A stretch of DNA of 34,389 nt from Actinomycetota bacterium (lineage in GTDB: Bacteria; Actinomycetota; Humimicrobiia; Humimicrobiales; Humimicrobiaceae), in contig DUQM01000066.1 in NCBI GenBank assembly GCA_012837825.1, positions 1 to 34,389 of the forward strand, given 5' to 3'. Positions 1 through 8,267 of this stretch are shown one piece after another; position 1 is the stretch's first letter, and each line of letters begins with the position of its first letter. A program made the position numbers and the translations under genes. The notes below the pieces were generated by a model. It worked only from the letters and a program-made list of their open reading frames with translations. It was not told the DNA's origin and searched no databases.

Positions 1-260
1 AAAATTTTAAGACATATAATTAATAAAATAATATATAATACCTTAATATCAATATTCTGATTTTACTTTTTCATGACATAAAATCAAGGGTACTGGTTGT
101 TTTATCGGTTATGTTCTGGTAAGTATTCTGATAAAAAAATTTTTAATTAAAAATTTTAAAGATTACTTCATTAATTACTGTAAAAAGTCCGGAGATCATA
201 TAGTTCTGCCTGGAAGGAATAACCGGGATTTTCAATTTAAAAAGAGAAAGATTTGATAAA
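1..260. other. AT-rich intergenic region at the left edge
   Basis: No gene is visible here. The stretch is strongly AT-rich and holds a 22-bp perfect palindrome made only of A and T (136-157). It also has a short CCGG-containing segment (about 190-230) that could pair weakly with itself. No convincing promoter pair or strong ribosome binding site was found before the gene that starts at 261. Confidence 0.4.
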
Positions 261-1010
261 ATGACGGAATATGCCAGACCAAAAAACCCTTATCTTGTAC
301 CTGTAATTATTTTTTGTGTTCTGACATTTGTTTTTTCATTTGTTATCTTTTTGCCTGTTCTGTTGCAGTTAGATATGATGGATTGGGGATATGCCATAAG
401 CTTTGTTTCTTTTTTTATGGCAATAGCATTTCTTGTAACCGCAATTATTATTTTCGGATTTTACAGAAGAGCCGATAAAATATTTTTAAGCAAGAACATC
501 CTTGTCCAATGGAAGTATGAAAAATATTTGTGGTCAGAATTTACAAAAAAGGAATATATTGCTGATAAAAAAGAGAAAAAATTTCTTTTTCTGACTATTC
601 TTGTTTTCATAATAATAATTTCAACGATTTTTATTTTAATAAACAGGGAAGTCTGGAAGTTCTTTTTAATTGTTTTTTCAGCATTGACCATTGTTACTGC
701 AACATTGTCTTTTCTGGTGCCTGCGCTGAAGAAAAGAAGTTATTTAAAAACATTTCCACAGGCCTTTATTTCTTTAAATGGTGTTTATTTAACAGGGGAG
801 TTTCATATCTGGGATTATCTTACTGCGAGAATGGAAAAAGCTTTTGTTGATGAAGAAAATATGCTTGTTAAAATAAATTACTCTTATTCGACCAGTTATC
901 AGAAAGCATATAAAGAAATAAGGATTCCTATTCCTGACGGCAGGCTTGATGAGGCATTTAAAGCGGTTGAGAAGCTGAAGGTAAAAAGAAAAATTAAAAA
1001 AATAAAATAG
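261..1010 (+). CDS. hypothetical four-helix membrane protein
   Basis: I do not recognise this 249-residue protein. Four hydrophobic segments are visible, at about residues 10-32, 44-66, 107-127 and 133-155. They form two hairpins separated by a charged cytoplasmic stretch rich in Lys and Glu (about 68-105). The last 80 residues are soluble-looking, with alternating hydrophobic positions (for example GVYLTGEFHIWDYLTARMEK) that could form a small beta domain like those at the ends of some bacterial PH-like membrane proteins, and a very basic tail ends the protein. That domain idea is inference. The ribosome binding site is weak. The gene ends 11 bases before the DEAD-box helicase on the same strand, so the two may be co-transcribed. 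Confidence 0.7.
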   Translation: MTEYARPKNPYLVPVIIFCVLTFVFSFVIFLPVLLQLDMMDWGYAISFVSFFMAIAFLVTAIIIFGFYRRADKIFLSKNILVQWKYEKYLWSEFTKKEYIADKKEKKFLFLTILVFIIIISTIFILINREVWKFFLIVFSALTIVTATLSFLVPALKKRSYLKTFPQAFISLNGVYLTGEFHIWDYLTARMEKAFVDEENMLVKINYSYSTSYQKAYKEIRIPIPDGRLDEAFKAVEKLKVKRKIKKIK

Positions 1011-1021
1011 TGGTTATGTAA

Positions 1022-2719
1022 ATGACTGAAAGAATTAATAAGGCATTTAAAGAATTAGGAATCAAGGAAGAACTCTTAAGGGCAATAAAAGAGCTTGGGT
1101 TTGAACAGCTGACTCCGATACAGGAAAAAGCAATTCCTGTTTTAAAAAAAGGCGACAGCGATTTTATAGGTCTTGCTCAGACAGGCACAGGCAAAACGGC
1201 TGCATTCGGAATACCCCTGGCTGAACTTGTTAACATTAATTCAAAAAACATCGAGGCTCTAATACTTGCTCCTACAAGAGAACTGTGTATGCAGATAGCA
1301 AACGATATTGGGAATTACTGCAGATATCTGAAGCAGATTAAAATAGCAGCTATATATGGTGGTGCCAGCATAGAGACACAGATAAACAAAATAAAAAAAG
1401 GAGTCCATATCGTTGTTGCCACACCTGGCAGGCTTAATGATCTGATAAGACGCAAAAAAATCAATATTTCCAATATAAAATATGTCCTGCTTGATGAAGC
1501 TGATGAAATGCTGAATATGGGTTTCCAGGAAGATATTGATGCTATTCTTGACCTTGCACCAAAGGAAAAACATACCTGGCTGTTTGCGGCAACCATGCCT
1601 GATGAGATACATAAAATAACAAAAAAATATATGAATGATCCTGTTGAACTGACAATAGGAGTCAAAAATGCGGCTGCTGAAAATATTGAGCATCTTTATT
1701 GCGTGATTCATGAAAAAGACAGATATACTGCACTGAAAAGGATAATTGATTTTAATCCTGATATTTTTTCGATAGTTTTCTGCAGGACAAAGGCAGAAAC
1801 ACAGGAAATAGCTGAAAAACTTATAAAAGACGGTTATAATGCGGACTCCCTTCATGGCGATTTAAGTCAGGCACAGCGTGACAAAGTAATGAAGCACTAT
1901 CGCAACAGAAATCTGCAGCTTCTTGTCGCCACGGATGTAGCTGCCAGGGGAATAGATATAAGTGATGTGAGTCATGTTATAAATTACCGGCTACCGGATG
2001 AGATAGAGATATATACTCACAGGAGCGGAAGAACTGCAAGAGCAGGAAAATCAGGAATTACCATCTCTATTATAAATATTAAGGATATTGGCAGGATAAA
2101 AAAGATAGAAAAACATCTGAATAAGAAATTCATATATACAAAAGTTCCTGACGGGGTAGAAATCTGTGAGCAGCAGATGCTATCAATGATTAAAAAAATA
2201 AAGAAAGTGGAAATAAACCATGCAGGAATCCAGAAATATCTCGGTTTTATTACTGAAGAATTACAGAATGTAGACAAGGTCGAACTTATAAAAAGAATAG
2301 TATCACTTGAATTTAACCGTTTTCTTGATTATTACCGTGATGCAAAAGATTTAAATATAGATTTCTCGAAAAAGGATCGCATAAAACAGAAAAACTCCTC
2401 ATCAAAAACTGCAAGCATTTTTATAAATCTGGGAAGTATGGATGGTTTCAGCAATGGAAAAATGCTTAAATACCTTAAAGAAATAACCGGGCTGTCCAAC
2501 GATATTTTCGGAAGGATAAACATTAAAGGAGTATATTCTTTCATTGGCCTGAAGAATGATGAGTATCTTGATGATATTCTGCAGTCTTTTCAGAGAGAAC
2601 TTTACAGGGGAAGAAAAGTAAGAGTAGATGATAACTCCATGGGAGGAAAAAGCAAAGGCGCTTATCCGGCAAAATCATTCGATGGTTCCAGAGTCAGAAA
2701 GCGGAAAAAGAAGTATTAA
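1022..2719 (+). CDS. deaD: DEAD-box ATP-dependent RNA helicase with DbpA-type RNA-binding domain
   Basis: This protein unwinds or remodels RNA using ATP. Family members help ribosome assembly, RNA decay and cold adaptation in the cytoplasm. All helicase motifs are present in order: Q motif (LTPIQEKAIP), Walker A (AQTGTGKT), PTRELC, GG, TPGRL, DEAD (within DEADEML), motif III as AAT instead of the usual SAT, then HGDLSQ, VATDVAARGID and HRSGRTARAG. After a linker, residues of about 460-540 match the DbpA/DeaD C-terminal RNA-binding fold (ASIFINLGSMDGFS to RKVRVDD). A basic Arg/Lys tail follows. The length (565) suits the DeaD/CshA group. The DbpA-type domain suggests structured RNA, possibly rRNA, as the target, but the precise target cannot be read from sequence. 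Confidence 0.93.
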   Translation: MTERINKAFKELGIKEELLRAIKELGFEQLTPIQEKAIPVLKKGDSDFIGLAQTGTGKTAAFGIPLAELVNINSKNIEALILAPTRELCMQIANDIGNYCRYLKQIKIAAIYGGASIETQINKIKKGVHIVVATPGRLNDLIRRKKINISNIKYVLLDEADEMLNMGFQEDIDAILDLAPKEKHTWLFAATMPDEIHKITKKYMNDPVELTIGVKNAAAENIEHLYCVIHEKDRYTALKRIIDFNPDIFSIVFCRTKAETQEIAEKLIKDGYNADSLHGDLSQAQRDKVMKHYRNRNLQLLVATDVAARGIDISDVSHVINYRLPDEIEIYTHRSGRTARAGKSGITISIINIKDIGRIKKIEKHLNKKFIYTKVPDGVEICEQQMLSMIKKIKKVEINHAGIQKYLGFITEELQNVDKVELIKRIVSLEFNRFLDYYRDAKDLNIDFSKKDRIKQKNSSSKTASIFINLGSMDGFSNGKMLKYLKEITGLSNDIFGRINIKGVYSFIGLKNDEYLDDILQSFQRELYRGRKVRVDDNSMGGKSKGAYPAKSFDGSRVRKRKKKY

Positions 2720-2814
2720 GCCTGGCAAATACCTGCACTCATATAGAATTCTAATTAATAATTGTGTAAATCTATCATATAAATCATGTGTCTGAAAAAT
2801 ATCCCGATTTGTCA

Positions 2815-2842
2815 TTGACTTATAAAAAGTGAGCATTAAAAT
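2815..2842 (+). promoter_or_regulatory. probable sigma-A-type promoter for the MATE gene
   Basis: TTGACT (2815-2820) is followed after 16 bases by TAAAAT (2837-2842), close to the housekeeping consensus. It would give the MATE transcript a leader of about 150 bases. I see no strong structure or known riboswitch in that leader. Confidence 0.5.
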
Positions 2843-2999
2843 GTTATGCTTGTGTGTGTGCTTTTTTCTTGTGGTTGCCAGGAAAAAATCTTAATTATTA
2901 ACTGGTTTTAAGCAGCTGTTTGAAAAAATCTCTACAGGTTTTTAATTTTTAAAGTTCATTATTATGATTTCCTGAAATCTTCAATCAGAAGGTGTTTTT

Positions 3000-4373
3000 A
3001 TGGATACTGAGCGAAAAATTATTCTGAACGATAGCCTGAGAAAATTATTATTTAAATTCTCAGTTCCGGCCATAACAGGTCTGGTGTTCAGTGCTTTATA
3101 TAATGTGGTAGATACTCTTTATGTAGGCCATGGTGTCGGGCCTATTGCAATAGCCGGTCTTGCAATAGTTCTGCCTATTCAGATTTTGATGTTTGCAATC
3201 GGTTATATGATAGGCATAGGTTCGGCTTCGATAATTTCCCGCTCTCTTGGTGCAAAGGACAGGAGCAAAGCAACTCTGACTGCAGGAAATGCCATGATAA
3301 TAAATACTGCTATAAGTATTTTGCTTATGGTAGTCTGCTATTTTTTCATGGATAAAATGCTGATGTTTTTCGGAGCCTCCAGAGAAGTTTTGCCTTATTC
3401 GAAGGATTATCTCTCAATAATAATATTCGGATTTATTTTTTATCCATTTGATGTTCTTGGCAACAATCTTATAAGATCTGAGGGAAGGCCCAGGGCAGCA
3501 ATGTATTCCCTGATTCTGGGAGCTGTGCTAAATATAATTCTTGATCCTGTATTTATTTTTGTTTTCAGGATGGGAGTAAAAGGAGCTGCGCTTGCTACGG
3601 TTATAAGCCAGATAATAAATATGATTTATATACTTGCATATTTCGGCTTAAGTAAAAGTGTTTTTAAATTCAATCTTAAAATGTTCATACCCAAGCTGAA
3701 ACTTATATGGGAAATACTCAGGATAGGATTTCCTTCTTTTTTAATGAGTATAGTTGACAGTGTTATTTTCATACTATTTAACAGGACAATAATGCATTAT
3801 GGCAGCGATATGCATATTGCCATAATAGGAATTGCAATCAGAGTTATGGATATAACGATAATGCCAATAATAGGCATAGCTCAGGCATTTTCAACTATTG
3901 CCAGTTTTAATTTTGGTGCAAAAAATTACGCAAGGGTGAAAAATATCCTTAAAGAAGCGATTATATGGACAACGGTAATCTCTGCGTTTTCCTTTATAGT
4001 GATTTTCGGATTTCCTGGTTTTCTTTTAAGGATATTCAGCAGCGATAAAAGTATGATAGATATTGGTATTCTTCCTATAAGAATAGTATCATTGTTTTTT
4101 ATAACACTGGGTATCCAGATAGTCGGCGGTACTTTTTTCCAGGCAATAGGCAAGGCAATTCCCGCCTTGATCCTGAATATATCAAGACAGGTTATTTTCT
4201 TTATTCCTTCAATTATAATTCTTCCATTATTTATGGGATTAAACGGCGTATGGTTTTCAATGCCTTTAAGCGATATCCTGTCAACAATTATGACAATTAT
4301 CTTTATTTTTTATGAGCTTAAGGTTATAAGAAAACTTCAGCTTGATAAAGACCTGAGACTTGAAACAAATTAA
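3000..4373 (+). CDS. MATE family multidrug/toxin exporter
   Basis: This is an inner-membrane antiporter that expels drugs, metabolites or toxins in exchange for Na+ or H+. The 457-residue length and the pattern of about 12 transmembrane helices in two six-helix halves fit the MATE (NorM/DinF-like) family. The N-terminus shows the family hallmark: a short amphipathic stretch, then a first helix with conserved Pro and Gly (FKFSVPAITGLVFSALYNVV), followed by DTLYVGHGVG. GIGSASIISRSLGA and the FNFGAKNY segment opening the second half are also typical. It has its own upstream promoter and ends 7 bases before a convergent tautomerase gene. The substrate cannot be predicted; no regulator gene is adjacent. 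Confidence 0.93.
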   Translation: MDTERKIILNDSLRKLLFKFSVPAITGLVFSALYNVVDTLYVGHGVGPIAIAGLAIVLPIQILMFAIGYMIGIGSASIISRSLGAKDRSKATLTAGNAMIINTAISILLMVVCYFFMDKMLMFFGASREVLPYSKDYLSIIIFGFIFYPFDVLGNNLIRSEGRPRAAMYSLILGAVLNIILDPVFIFVFRMGVKGAALATVISQIINMIYILAYFGLSKSVFKFNLKMFIPKLKLIWEILRIGFPSFLMSIVDSVIFILFNRTIMHYGSDMHIAIIGIAIRVMDITIMPIIGIAQAFSTIASFNFGAKNYARVKNILKEAIIWTTVISAFSFIVIFGFPGFLLRIFSSDKSMIDIGILPIRIVSLFFITLGIQIVGGTFFQAIGKAIPALILNISRQVIFFIPSIIILPLFMGLNGVWFSMPLSDILSTIMTIIFIFYELKVIRKLQLDKDLRLETN

Positions 4374-4380
4374 AATATTT

Positions 4381-4569
4381 CTATTTTTTATCAGAGACCA
4401 GCACCCCGCCTTTGGAAATATTTGTTCTGGGCATATCAATAAATAAAATATGAACCATTTCTTTCTGCACTTTTCCGACTTCAGAGATGGCATCTGTAAT
4501 CCTGGAAGCCATTTCTCTTTTCTGGTCTTCAGATCTGCCATCTAAAAGATAGATATTTACATAGGGCAT
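4381..4569 (-). CDS. 4-oxalocrotonate tautomerase-family enzyme
   Basis: This small enzyme (62 codons, 61 residues after Met removal) belongs to the tautomerase superfamily, where the free N-terminal proline is the catalytic base. The ATG at 4569 is chosen because it places Pro directly after Met (MPYVNIYLLDGR) and has an excellent AAGGAGG site 5 bases upstream. A longer reading from 4584 would destroy the catalytic Pro. Arg11 of 4-oxalocrotonate tautomerase is kept (GRS). Aligned by eye, the position of Arg39, which activates the substrate, is His. The protein is therefore likely to keep the fold and proton-transfer chemistry, but its substrate is unknown. It stands alone on the minus strand, tail to tail with the MATE gene. 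Confidence 0.85.
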   Translation of the reverse strand: MPYVNIYLLDGRSEDQKREMASRITDAISEVGKVQKEMVHILFIDMPRTNISKGGVLVSDKK

Positions 4570-4720
4570 TTTTGCCTCCTTCACATGAATTCAATTGAAT
4601 AATTTATAAAATAATTTAATATTATTAATTATAAAGCCGGTTAAATAAAGAGTTTTATTTATAAAGGCTGTTTACTGATAAAAATATTTAACATTTATTA
4701 AAAGAAAGACAGGTGCCAGA

Positions 4721-5404
4721 TTGCTGAATCTGCAATTAATCAGGAAAGAAGAAATATCAGATAATATATATTCTTTTTATTTTAAAAATACTGATCTGCT
4801 AAAATGGAAAGCAGGCCAGTATATTCAGCTGATTATTCCGCATGAACAACCGGATAACAGAGGGATAAAAAGATTTTTTACGATTTCTTCAGCTCCTTTT
4901 GAAGAAACAATAGTTATTACGACAAGAATAGAGACGGTAAATTCATCTTCTTTCAAGAAAGCATTAAATGAACTGAAATCCGGAAGTATAATAGAATGCT
5001 CCCAGCCTAACGGAAAATTCATTTTAGAAGATTTAAGCATAAAAATTATATTTATAGCCGGCGGAATAGGAATAACACCAATAAGATCGATTCTTGCCGA
5101 TATGTTTCATAACAGAAAATCATTTAAAGCCGATCTGCTTTATGCGAACAGAGATGCTGATTTTGCTTTTAAAAATGAGATTGAAGAAATTTCTGCTTCA
5201 CTGGACAATTTTAAAATACATTATTTTATTTCCCCCAGGCGTATCAGTGAAGAAGAGCTCGACAAGATTTATGAAAACTATGATAGTAAAATCTACTATC
5301 TTTCAGGACCTGTAAATATGATTAAGGCAATAGAAAAAATCTTTTATGAGAAAGGTGTTACAAAAGAAAATATCAGGACAGATTACTTTCCGGGATACAA
5401 TTAA
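4721..5404 (+). CDS. FNR-like flavin/NAD(P)H oxidoreductase
   Basis: This 227-residue reductase of the ferredoxin-NADP reductase fold should move electrons between NAD(P)H and a protein or small acceptor through bound flavin. The flavin-binding RFFTISS motif (residues 51-57, equivalent to RxYS) and the nucleotide-binding GGIGITP loop (114-120) are clear. The C-terminus has the usual LSGP near the end and closes with DYFPGY. There is no [2Fe-2S] domain, so the electron partner is a separate protein. The start is TTG with a modest AGGTG site. Desulfoferrodoxin lies 115 bases downstream, which makes a link to superoxide reduction tempting but unproven, because that gene has its own promoter. Confidence 0.85.
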   Translation: MLNLQLIRKEEISDNIYSFYFKNTDLLKWKAGQYIQLIIPHEQPDNRGIKRFFTISSAPFEETIVITTRIETVNSSSFKKALNELKSGSIIECSQPNGKFILEDLSIKIIFIAGGIGITPIRSILADMFHNRKSFKADLLYANRDADFAFKNEIEEISASLDNFKIHYFISPRRISEEELDKIYENYDSKIYYLSGPVNMIKAIEKIFYEKGVTKENIRTDYFPGYN

Positions 5405-5451
5405 ATGATCTTTTAGCCATATAATTGCATAATGGCGAAAACTCTGACATG

Positions 5452-5480
5452 TTGAAATAAAATAATAAAAAATTTAATAT
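5452..5480 (+). promoter_or_regulatory. probable promoter of the desulfoferrodoxin gene
   Basis: TTGAAA (5452-5457) and TAATAT (5475-5480) are spaced by exactly 17 bases. They lie 39-67 bases before the start codon, which has a strong GGAGAGG site. The gene therefore probably has its own transcript and does not depend on the upstream reductase gene. Confidence 0.55.
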
Positions 5481-5518
5481 TGTTTTTAACAGATAACTAA
5501 TAAAAGAGGAGAGGGAAA

Positions 5519-5899
5519 ATGACAAAATTATTGGAGATTTATAAATGTGAAGTGTGCGGCAATATAGTTGAGATGCTTCATGGAGGTTTCGGAGAAATGA
5601 TTTGCTGTAAACAACCCATGAAACTATATGAAGAAAATACCGTTGATGCTGCTTTGGAAAAACACGTTCCGGTTTTTGAAGTTGCTGACAATACTGTTAA
5701 TGTAAAAATCGGAAGTGTCCTGCATCCGATGGAAGAAAAGCACTATATCGAATGGATAGAAATCATCGATGAAGACGGAAGGGCTTACAGAAAGTTTTTA
5801 AAGCCTGGAAATGAGCCGGTGGCGCAGTTCTGTATTAAACCGTCCGGCAGGCTTACCGTCAGGGAATATTGCAATCTTCATGGATTATGGAAAGCCTAA
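5519..5899 (+). CDS. dfx: desulfoferrodoxin (two-iron superoxide reductase)
   Basis: The enzyme reduces superoxide to hydrogen peroxide in the cytoplasm of anaerobes without making oxygen. The 126-residue length is right for the 2Fe type. The N-terminal desulforedoxin domain carries the rubredoxin-like iron ligands Cys10, Cys13, Cys29 and Cys30. The catalytic centre II ligands are all present: His49 (EKHVPV), His69 and His75 (HPMEEKH), Cys118 and His121 (CNLHG). Glu47, next to the active iron, is kept too. The gene follows an FNR-like reductase that could supply electrons and precedes a DUF2400 gene by 8 bases. It marks the organism as an anaerobe that meets occasional oxygen. Confidence 0.97.
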   Translation: MTKLLEIYKCEVCGNIVEMLHGGFGEMICCKQPMKLYEENTVDAALEKHVPVFEVADNTVNVKIGSVLHPMEEKHYIEWIEIIDEDGRAYRKFLKPGNEPVAQFCIKPSGRLTVREYCNLHGLWKA

Positions 5900-5907
5900 T
5901 AAGCTAA

Positions 5908-6696
5908 ATGGACATATTTGAAGAGCTCGAAAGCATTTACAGTTACTATAATGACAGAAAATATGTCCATCCTGACCCGCTTGAATTTCTTTATGATTAT
6001 AATGATCTGAAAGACAGGGAAATCGTAGGGATAATATCTGCTCTTCTGGCTTATGGGCGTGTTGCCCAGATATTAAAAAGCATAAAAATTATTTTAAAGG
6101 AAATGCAGAATCCTTATGATTTCCTTGTTGGCATCAGCGAAAAATATTTAAAAGACTTATTTAAAGATTTCACCCACAGATTTACTACTGGCAATGAAAT
6201 AGTTTTACTGCTAACTGCATTAAAAAAAATAATAAGCGGATATGAAACAATAGGCCAATGTTTTTACAGTGTTTATGACGAAAATGATAAGAATATTTTT
6301 AACTCATTAAACAGATTTATAAAAATCCTTGGCAATGAAATAAATGGCAAATTCAACTCTCTTGTCTCCAAACCTGATGGCAGCAGCGCTTATAAAAGAT
6401 TTAATCTTTTTTTAAGATGGATGACAAGAAAGGATAATGTTGATCCTGGCGGCTGGGACTTTATTCCGAAATCAAAACTCCTGATACCCCTTGATACGCA
6501 TATGTACAGGATTTGCTGCGCCCTCAGTTTTACCAGGAGAAAACAGGCGGGAATAAAAACCGTCATAGAGATAACTGATTGTTTCAGAGAAATTAATCCG
6601 GAGGATCCGGTAAAGTATGATTTTGCATTAACAAGAGTCAGCATGCATGATAAGGAAAAATTAATTACTTTATTTAATAATTGTAAAAACTTTTGA
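5908..6696 (+). CDS. DUF2400 (TIGR02757) family protein
   Basis: This 262-residue protein matches the TIGR02757/DUF2400 family along its length. It has HPDPLEFLY near the start, DREIVGIISALLAYGRV, KRFNLFLRWMTRKDNVDPGGW, IPLDTHMYRI, and PEDPVKYDFALTR near the end. The family has no proven function; the LDTH segment and overall layout recall helix-hairpin-helix DNA glycosylases, which is inference only. The C-terminus stops soon after the DFALTR motif, so it may be slightly shorter than relatives. It starts 8 bases after the desulfoferrodoxin stop and is probably co-transcribed with it, without implying a shared role. Confidence 0.88.
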   Translation: MDIFEELESIYSYYNDRKYVHPDPLEFLYDYNDLKDREIVGIISALLAYGRVAQILKSIKIILKEMQNPYDFLVGISEKYLKDLFKDFTHRFTTGNEIVLLLTALKKIISGYETIGQCFYSVYDENDKNIFNSLNRFIKILGNEINGKFNSLVSKPDGSSAYKRFNLFLRWMTRKDNVDPGGWDFIPKSKLLIPLDTHMYRICCALSFTRRKQAGIKTVIEITDCFREINPEDPVKYDFALTRVSMHDKEKLITLFNNCKNF

Positions 6697-6739
6697 TGAT
6701 TATTATATTTAAATATATTTAGCTATTTGTGCGGATTAT

Positions 6740-6769
6740 TTGTTACAATAATTTGAAATAAAATAATAC
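6740..6769 (+). promoter_or_regulatory. possible promoter of the LCP gene
   Basis: TTGTTA (6740-6745) and TAATAC (6764-6769) are separated by 18 bases and sit 34 bases before the start codon, which has an AAAGGAG site. Both hexamers are imperfect, so this is a moderate call. Confidence 0.35.
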
Positions 6770-6802
6770 GATTGATGTAAAAAGAACTGAAAGGAGCTAT
6801 TA

Positions 6803-8071
6803 ATGGGTCGCAAGCTTAAGTATCTGATGATTTTTATAACAATACTTGCCCTGTCTGTTGTATTAATCCCTTCCAGCCTCGGAGCTGATTCTACCGCTCA
6901 GGTAAGAGCTTTTGTTACAGGTTTTTATGTAAATTGTCTTGGAAGATCCCCGGACGCCCAGGGACTTGATTCATGGACAAGCCAACTTGTAAATAAAGTA
7001 AAAACAGGTTCAGACGTTGCCAGAGGCATAGTTTTAAGTGATGAATTTGCAGGAAAGAAATATGACAACGACTCTTTTGTTAAGATAATGTATAAAGCTT
7101 TTTTTAACAGAGATGCAGACAGTTTGGGATACAACACATGGCTTAAAAAACTTAATTCAGGGACATCCCGCGAAAAAGTTCTGGATGGATTTCTTCAGTC
7201 TCAGGAATTTGCATCTCTATGTTCGGCATATGGCATAATTCCCTATGCCGGTGCCTCTGCTTCTACAGGCTCAACATGGCAGCAAAGCGGACTGGGAAGC
7301 GGCAGCGGTTTTGCTGCAGGCAATAAAGTCAACTTTATTTTATGGGGCGATGACAGTGCTTTTGACAGGCCCGGAGGCAGAGTAAGCGGAAGAACAGATA
7401 TCAATATATTTGTACATCTGAATCTTGATACAAGAAAAGCTATTCTTGTTCCCATACCGAGAGATACCTGGGCAGCAATACCTGGATATAAGACGCAAAA
7501 AATAAATGGCGCCCATGCAATAGGCGGAAATGCTCTTGCTGAAGCTGCATTTGAAAACTTTACAGGTATACCGATTGATTTTTATGCTGTTACTGATTTT
7601 GACGGATTTAAACCGCTGATTGATTTCTTTGGCGGAGTGACGGTTACAGTGGAGGAGGATATTGCTGACAGTTTTTCAGGTTGTTATCTTACAAGAGGGA
7701 CTCATCATATAAACGGGGAACAGGCTCTTGCTTTGTGCAGGGCAAGACATGGCAGGTCTTTATACGGGGGCGGAGCCTATGCAAGGGAAATGCAGGCAGC
7801 CATGTTGCTTATCAATCTTATGCAACAGAAAAAAGATATGGTAAACCTGTCAAATCTTCCTGATTTCCTTAACAGGCTGACCGGCTTTATCTGGACCAAT
7901 ATTTCCATTGATCAGGCAAGACAGATCCTGCCGGTACTTACTTCCATGGGTGAGGGAGATTTTTCAATACAGAGATTTGATTCCTGGCCCCAGAGGTTTG
8001 GTTCTGCAAGCGCTGTGGGATATAATGCTGCTACCAAAAACCAGTTTTTCTCATGGGTAGCCAGCCAATAG
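6803..8071 (+). CDS. secreted LytR-CpsA-Psr protein with N-terminal DUF4214 domain
   Basis: LCP enzymes attach teichoic acids, capsule or other glycopolymers from lipid carriers to peptidoglycan outside the membrane. The protein opens with a signal peptide or membrane anchor (residues 1-28: basic start, hydrophobic core, SLGADS end). Residues of about 33-145 form a DUF4214 domain with two internal repeats (FYVNCLGRSPDAQGLDSW and AFFNRDADSLGYNTWLKKL). A low-complexity Ser/Gly linker follows (150-172), then the LCP domain (about 175-345). LCP landmarks are GRTD (196-199), PRDTW (219-223), QKING, and the CRARHG arginines (about 313-315), which bind the lipid pyrophosphate. DUF4214 before the LCP domain is an uncommon pairing. 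The gene has its own terminator. Confidence 0.9.
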   Translation: MGRKLKYLMIFITILALSVVLIPSSLGADSTAQVRAFVTGFYVNCLGRSPDAQGLDSWTSQLVNKVKTGSDVARGIVLSDEFAGKKYDNDSFVKIMYKAFFNRDADSLGYNTWLKKLNSGTSREKVLDGFLQSQEFASLCSAYGIIPYAGASASTGSTWQQSGLGSGSGFAAGNKVNFILWGDDSAFDRPGGRVSGRTDINIFVHLNLDTRKAILVPIPRDTWAAIPGYKTQKINGAHAIGGNALAEAAFENFTGIPIDFYAVTDFDGFKPLIDFFGGVTVTVEEDIADSFSGCYLTRGTHHINGEQALALCRARHGRSLYGGGAYAREMQAAMLLINLMQQKKDMVNLSNLPDFLNRLTGFIWTNISIDQARQILPVLTSMGEGDFSIQRFDSWPQRFGSASAVGYNAATKNQFFSWVASQ

Positions 8072-8113
8072 GCAGCAATCTTCATATATCTGATATAAAT
8101 AAATATAAATAGA

Positions 8114-8155
8114 AACTGGCCCGGAAACATCAAAACCAGCCGGGCCAGTTTTTTA
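8114..8155 (+). terminator. rho-independent terminator after the LCP gene
   Basis: An 11-bp perfect stem (AACTGGCCCGG at 8114-8124 with its complement at 8140-8150) closes a 15-base loop and is followed by a T run. It is the clearest intrinsic terminator in the window and makes the LCP gene a single-gene unit. Confidence 0.92.
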
Positions 8156-8267
8156 TTTTCAATTTTTTTATTGAAAACTGCTGATTTTATATTAAATATT
8201 TGTGAAAATTCAATTAATTGATTTAAAATAAGTTCAATAATTATTAATCAAATCTCTGGAGGCAGCC

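Noticed and set aside
136-157. 22-bp perfect palindrome near the left edge
   Set aside because: It consists only of A and T runs, which arise easily by chance in this composition, and it is not placed as a terminator or operator of a recognised gene.
1259-1855. 198-residue open frame on the minus strand inside the helicase gene
   Set aside because: It lies wholly opposite conserved helicase motifs, has no ribosome binding site, and its composition (many Cys, Phe, Tyr) is typical of antisense readings of AT-rich genes.
4281-4541. 86-residue minus-strand frame overlapping the tautomerase
   Set aside because: It overlaps both the MATE gene end and the tautomerase in another frame; the tautomerase has the catalytic Pro and a strong ribosome binding site.
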